From JAUWBF01 sp043815125 (GTDB taxonomy: Bacteria > Verrucomicrobiota > Verrucomicrobiia > Opitutales > Opitutaceae): a stretch of 8,965 nucleotides of DNA. The position numbers and the translations under genes are program-made. The first letter of the stretch is position 1. Each line of letters opens with the position of its first letter. The stretch is taken from positions 1 to 8,965 of the forward strand of contig JBDRJH010000019.1 in assembly GCA_043815125.1 (NCBI GenBank). The letters run 5' to 3'. Under the pieces are notes generated by a model. The model was not told the origin of the DNA and did no database searches. It was given only the letters and a program-made list of their open reading frames with translations. Positions 7,076 to 8,965 of the stretch are shown in pieces.

Positions 7076-7573
7076 ATGAATGCCATGAAACAATCCCCGC
7101 TCACCGAAGCCGCTCGCGATGAGATCGCCGGCCACCTCAACGACCTCGTCGCCATCTGCATCGACGGTGAAAAAGGCTACCACGCCGCCGCCGAGGACAC
7201 CGAAAACCCCGAGCTCAAGCTCCTCTTCACCCGGCTCTCCCGCCAGCGCGCCGACTTCGCCGTGGACCTCAAACGCGCCGTCGGCGCCCTCGGCTGCGAA
7301 CCCCGCGACTCCAGCCACCTCGCCGGCGCACTCCACCGCGGCTGGCTCACCCTCAAGGCCACCGTCGTCAAAAACGACACCCACGCCGTCCTCGCCGAGT
7401 GCGAGCGCGGCGAGGACAAGGCCGTCGCCGCCTACCGCACCGTGCTCGCCGAGGCCACCCTCGACTCCGGCCTGCGCAACCTCGTCAGCGCGCAGGCCTC
7501 CGACGTGCAGGCCGCCCACGACCAGATCCGCGACCTGCGCGACCACCCCGCCTACGCGACGGACAATTCCTGA
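7076..7573 (+). CDS. PA2169-type four-helix-bundle protein (DUF2383, ferritin-like)
   Basis: This 165-residue cytosolic protein has no signal peptide. It matches the DUF2383/PA2169 pattern: an opening helix with LNDLVAICIDGEKGYHAAAE (21-40), a second helix RLSRQRADFAVDLKRAVGAL (53-72), a Gly/Ser-containing linker with HLAGALHRGWLTLKA (81-95), ECERGEDKAVAAYRTVLAE (108-126) and a final helix ASDVQAAHDQIRDLRDH (141-157). The Glu/His positions E32, H36, E110, E113 and H148 are arranged as in ferritin-like bundles, but metal binding is not established for the family. It is first in the operon behind the stronger sigma-54 promoter candidate. ATG 7085, three codons later, is an alternative start; neither has a Shine-Dalgarno sequence. 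A stress or storage role is inference. Confidence 0.9.
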   Translation: MNAMKQSPLTEAARDEIAGHLNDLVAICIDGEKGYHAAAEDTENPELKLLFTRLSRQRADFAVDLKRAVGALGCEPRDSSHLAGALHRGWLTLKATVVKNDTHAVLAECERGEDKAVAAYRTVLAEATLDSGLRNLVSAQASDVQAAHDQIRDLRDHPAYATDNS

Positions 7574-7652
7574 ACCCTCCCCCCGCCCACCCGTCCGCCC
7601 CGGCCTCGCCCCGGCGGGCAACCATCAACCCGTCCCAAACCCAACCCATCCC

Positions 7653-7853
7653 ATGAGAATCACATCCTTCGCCCTCTTCGCCGCCGGTGTCATCCTGTTG
7701 ATCTTCGGCCTCAGCGCCTCCGACTCGGTCTCCTCCGACGTCAGTGAGGTCGTCACCGGCGCCCCCACCGACAAGAGCATCTGGCTCATCGTGCTCGGCG
7801 TCATCGCCCTGCTCTCCGGCGCCGGCACCCTCTTCGCCGGCCGCCGCCGCTGA
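7653..7853 (+). CDS. DUF3185 small membrane protein, 66 residues
   Basis: The frame starting at ATG 7653 begins MRITSFALFAAGVILLIFGL and continues with the family signature SASDSVSSDVSEVVTGAPTD, then KSIWLIVLGVIALLSGAGTL and an Arg-rich end (FAGRRR). Two transmembrane helices (about 4-20 and 42-61) flank a Ser/Asp loop, and the SxDSxSSDVSxxxTGxPTDKxIW block is diagnostic of DUF3185. The function is unknown. It follows the DUF2383 gene by 79 bp on the same strand, and its leader carries a 12-bp CCCAACCCATCC stretch also found before ATG 7076. It is probably co-transcribed with the DUF2383 gene. The open frame extending upstream of this ATG is a shadow of that gene and was not used. Confidence 0.88.
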   Translation: MRITSFALFAAGVILLIFGLSASDSVSSDVSEVVTGAPTDKSIWLIVLGVIALLSGAGTLFAGRRR

Positions 7854-7862
7854 ACCGGCACG

Positions 7863-7894
7863 CCGCCGCGCCCACCAGTCTCCCGGCGCGGCGG
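7863..7894 (+). terminator. GC-rich stem-loop after the DUF3185 gene
   Basis: CCGCCGCGCC (7863-7872) pairs perfectly with GGCGCGGCGG (7885-7894) across a 12-base loop, starting 9 bp after the stop. There is no T-tract, so it is a stem-loop of terminator type rather than a canonical intrinsic terminator; it separates this operon from the glycosyltransferase. Confidence 0.45.
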
Positions 7895-7941
7895 TCGCCC
7901 GCCCCGCGCACACGCCCCAAAATCCAGCCGCGTTCGCAGCC

Positions 7942-8965
7942 ATGAAGATCATCCACTTCACCAACACCTTCCTGCCCCACGTCGGCGGCGTCGCCCGCGC
8001 CGTGCAGACCCTGCTTGAGGACCAGCTCGAAGCCCGGCACGACGTGCTCGTGGTCGCCCCCGAGTTCGCCGAGGGCGGCGCCCCCGCGCGCATCGAGAAA
8101 CACGTCGAGCGCCTCACCGCCATCACCCACTTCAACGACAGCGACTTCTCCGTGCGGCTGCCCTTCGCCGCCACCTTCTCGCAACGTCTGGCCGGCTTCG
8201 ACAACGACATCATCCACGCCCACCACCCCTTTCTGCTCGGCGACACCGCCCTGCGCGAGGCCGCCAGCCGCCAGGTGCCCATCGTCTTCACCCACCACAC
8301 GCTCTACGAAAACTACACCCACTACCTCCCCTTCGAGAGCGAAGCCGCCGGAGACATGGCCGCCGAGATCGCCACCCGCTACGCCAACCGCTGCGACGCC
8401 GTCATCGCCCCCAGCGAAAGCGTGCGCGAACTCATCCTCTCGCGCGGCGTCAACGTCCCCGTGCACGTCGTCCCCACCGGCATCGACACCCGCCGCATCG
8501 CCACCGGCGATTCCACCCGCGCCCGCGCCCGCTGGAAACTACCCGCCGACGCCCCCGTGATCGGCCACCTCGGCCGCCTCGCCCCCGAGAAAAACCTCGG
8601 TTACCTCGCCGAAGCCATCGCGCTCGCCCTGCAAAAAATCCCCGCGGCCCGCGCCCTCGTCGTCGGCTCCGGCCCCAGCCGCAAGGCCATGCAGGCCGCC
8701 TTCCGGTCCGCCGGCGTCGCCGACCGCGTCGTCTTCACCGGCAAGCTCTCCGGCCGCCCGCTGCACGACGCCTACGCCGCCATGAACGTCTTCGCCTTCG
8801 CCTCCACCTCCGAGACCCAGGGCCTCGTGCTCGCCGAGGCCATGGCCGCCGGCAACCCCGTGGTCGCCCTCGACGCCCCCGGCGCCCGCGAAGTCGTGCG
8901 CGACGGCCGCAACGGCCGCCTCCTGCCCGCCGGCGCCACCGCGGCCGACTTCGCCCGCGCCCTCA
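7942..8965 (+). CDS. GT4-family glycosyltransferase, possibly acting on a diacylglycerol lipid; C-terminus beyond the right edge
   Basis: The frame is open from ATG 7942 to the edge (341 codons). It has the GT-B fold of family GT4. The N-terminal domain opens MKIIHFTNTFLPHVGGVARA with the Gly-rich acceptor loop (G15-G16-V). It also carries IHAHHPFLLG (91-100) and FTHHTLYENYTHYLP (116-130), the latter typical of glycolipid-forming members such as diacylglycerol glucosyltransferases. The C-terminal nucleotide-sugar domain has PTGID (178-182), GRLAPEKN (211-218, with R212 and K217) and the E-x7-E motif at E291/E299 in ETQGLVLAEA. Only the last helices appear to be missing. It would transfer a sugar from a nucleotide donor at the inner face of the inner membrane; acceptor and donor are not certain. 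It starts 88 bp after the DUF3185 gene, behind a stem-loop, so membership in the sigma-54 operon is doubtful, although readthrough is possible. Confidence 0.94.
   Translation, partial: MKIIHFTNTFLPHVGGVARAVQTLLEDQLEARHDVLVVAPEFAEGGAPARIEKHVERLTAITHFNDSDFSVRLPFAATFSQRLAGFDNDIIHAHHPFLLGDTALREAASRQVPIVFTHHTLYENYTHYLPFESEAAGDMAAEIATRYANRCDAVIAPSESVRELILSRGVNVPVHVVPTGIDTRRIATGDSTRARARWKLPADAPVIGHLGRLAPEKNLGYLAEAIALALQKIPAARALVVGSGPSRKAMQAAFRSAGVADRVVFTGKLSGRPLHDAYAAMNVFAFASTSETQGLVLAEAMAAGNPVVALDAPGAREVVRDGRNGRLLPAGATAADFARAL

Noticed and set aside
7595..7617. CCGCC/GGCGG hairpin between the DUF2383 and DUF3185 genes
   Set aside because: Five-base GC arms are expected by chance in such GC-rich DNA.
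7119..7652. Upstream extension of the DUF3185 frame
   Set aside because: It is Ser/Pro/Thr-rich and out of frame with the DUF2383 gene it overlaps; the family protein starts cleanly at ATG 7653.

Overview
The window looks like chromosomal DNA from a high-GC, Gram-negative (outer-membrane-bearing) bacterium. An LpxR-type lipid A deacylase, a KinB-like sensor kinase, a RAYT-type transposase and a set of small DUF1328/DUF2383/DUF3185 proteins fit an Opitutaceae-like member of the Verrucomicrobiota best. That placement is inference from gene content, GC and the near absence of Shine-Dalgarno sequences; no rRNA or marker gene is present.

Left part, minus strand. The 5' end of a RAYT/IS200-like transposase gene (1-138) runs off the left edge. 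Next, transcribed right to left, is a compact signalling operon: an AlgB-type sigma-54 enhancer-binding response regulator (2923-4293), a KinB-type membrane histidine kinase (1100-2926, 4-bp ATGA overlap) and an extra receiver-domain protein without a recognisable DNA-binding domain (235-1077, 22 bp behind the kinase).

Right part, plus strand. A 263-bp AT-rich divergent region (4294-4556) leads into a likely operon: a secreted helical protein with an internal duplication (4557-5291), a 62-residue hypothetical protein (5317-5505), an LpxR-family outer-membrane deacylase (5521-6594) and a DUF1328 membrane peptide (6644-6811), closed by two tandem stem-loops (6842-6890). A second 264-bp intergenic region precedes a DUF2383/PA2169-type four-helix protein (7076-7573) and a DUF3185 membrane peptide (7653-7853), followed by a strong stem-loop (7863-7894). 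A GT4 glycosyltransferase (7942 onward) runs off the right edge.

The main discovery concerns regulation. Each of the two plus-strand operons is preceded by a GG-N10-GC sigma-54 promoter candidate (4525-4541 and 7019-7034). About 85-86 bp upstream of each -24 GG lies the same 17-bp element with a dyad core (15 of 17 positions identical; 4433-4449 on the minus strand, 6927-6943 on the plus strand). Beside a divergently transcribed sigma-54 activator, this suggests a self-contained envelope-stress regulon: the KinB-like sensor and AlgB-like activator switch on a periplasmic helical protein, a lipid A-remodelling enzyme, two small inner-membrane proteins and a ferritin-like protein. The promoters, sites and regulon are inferred from sequence only.
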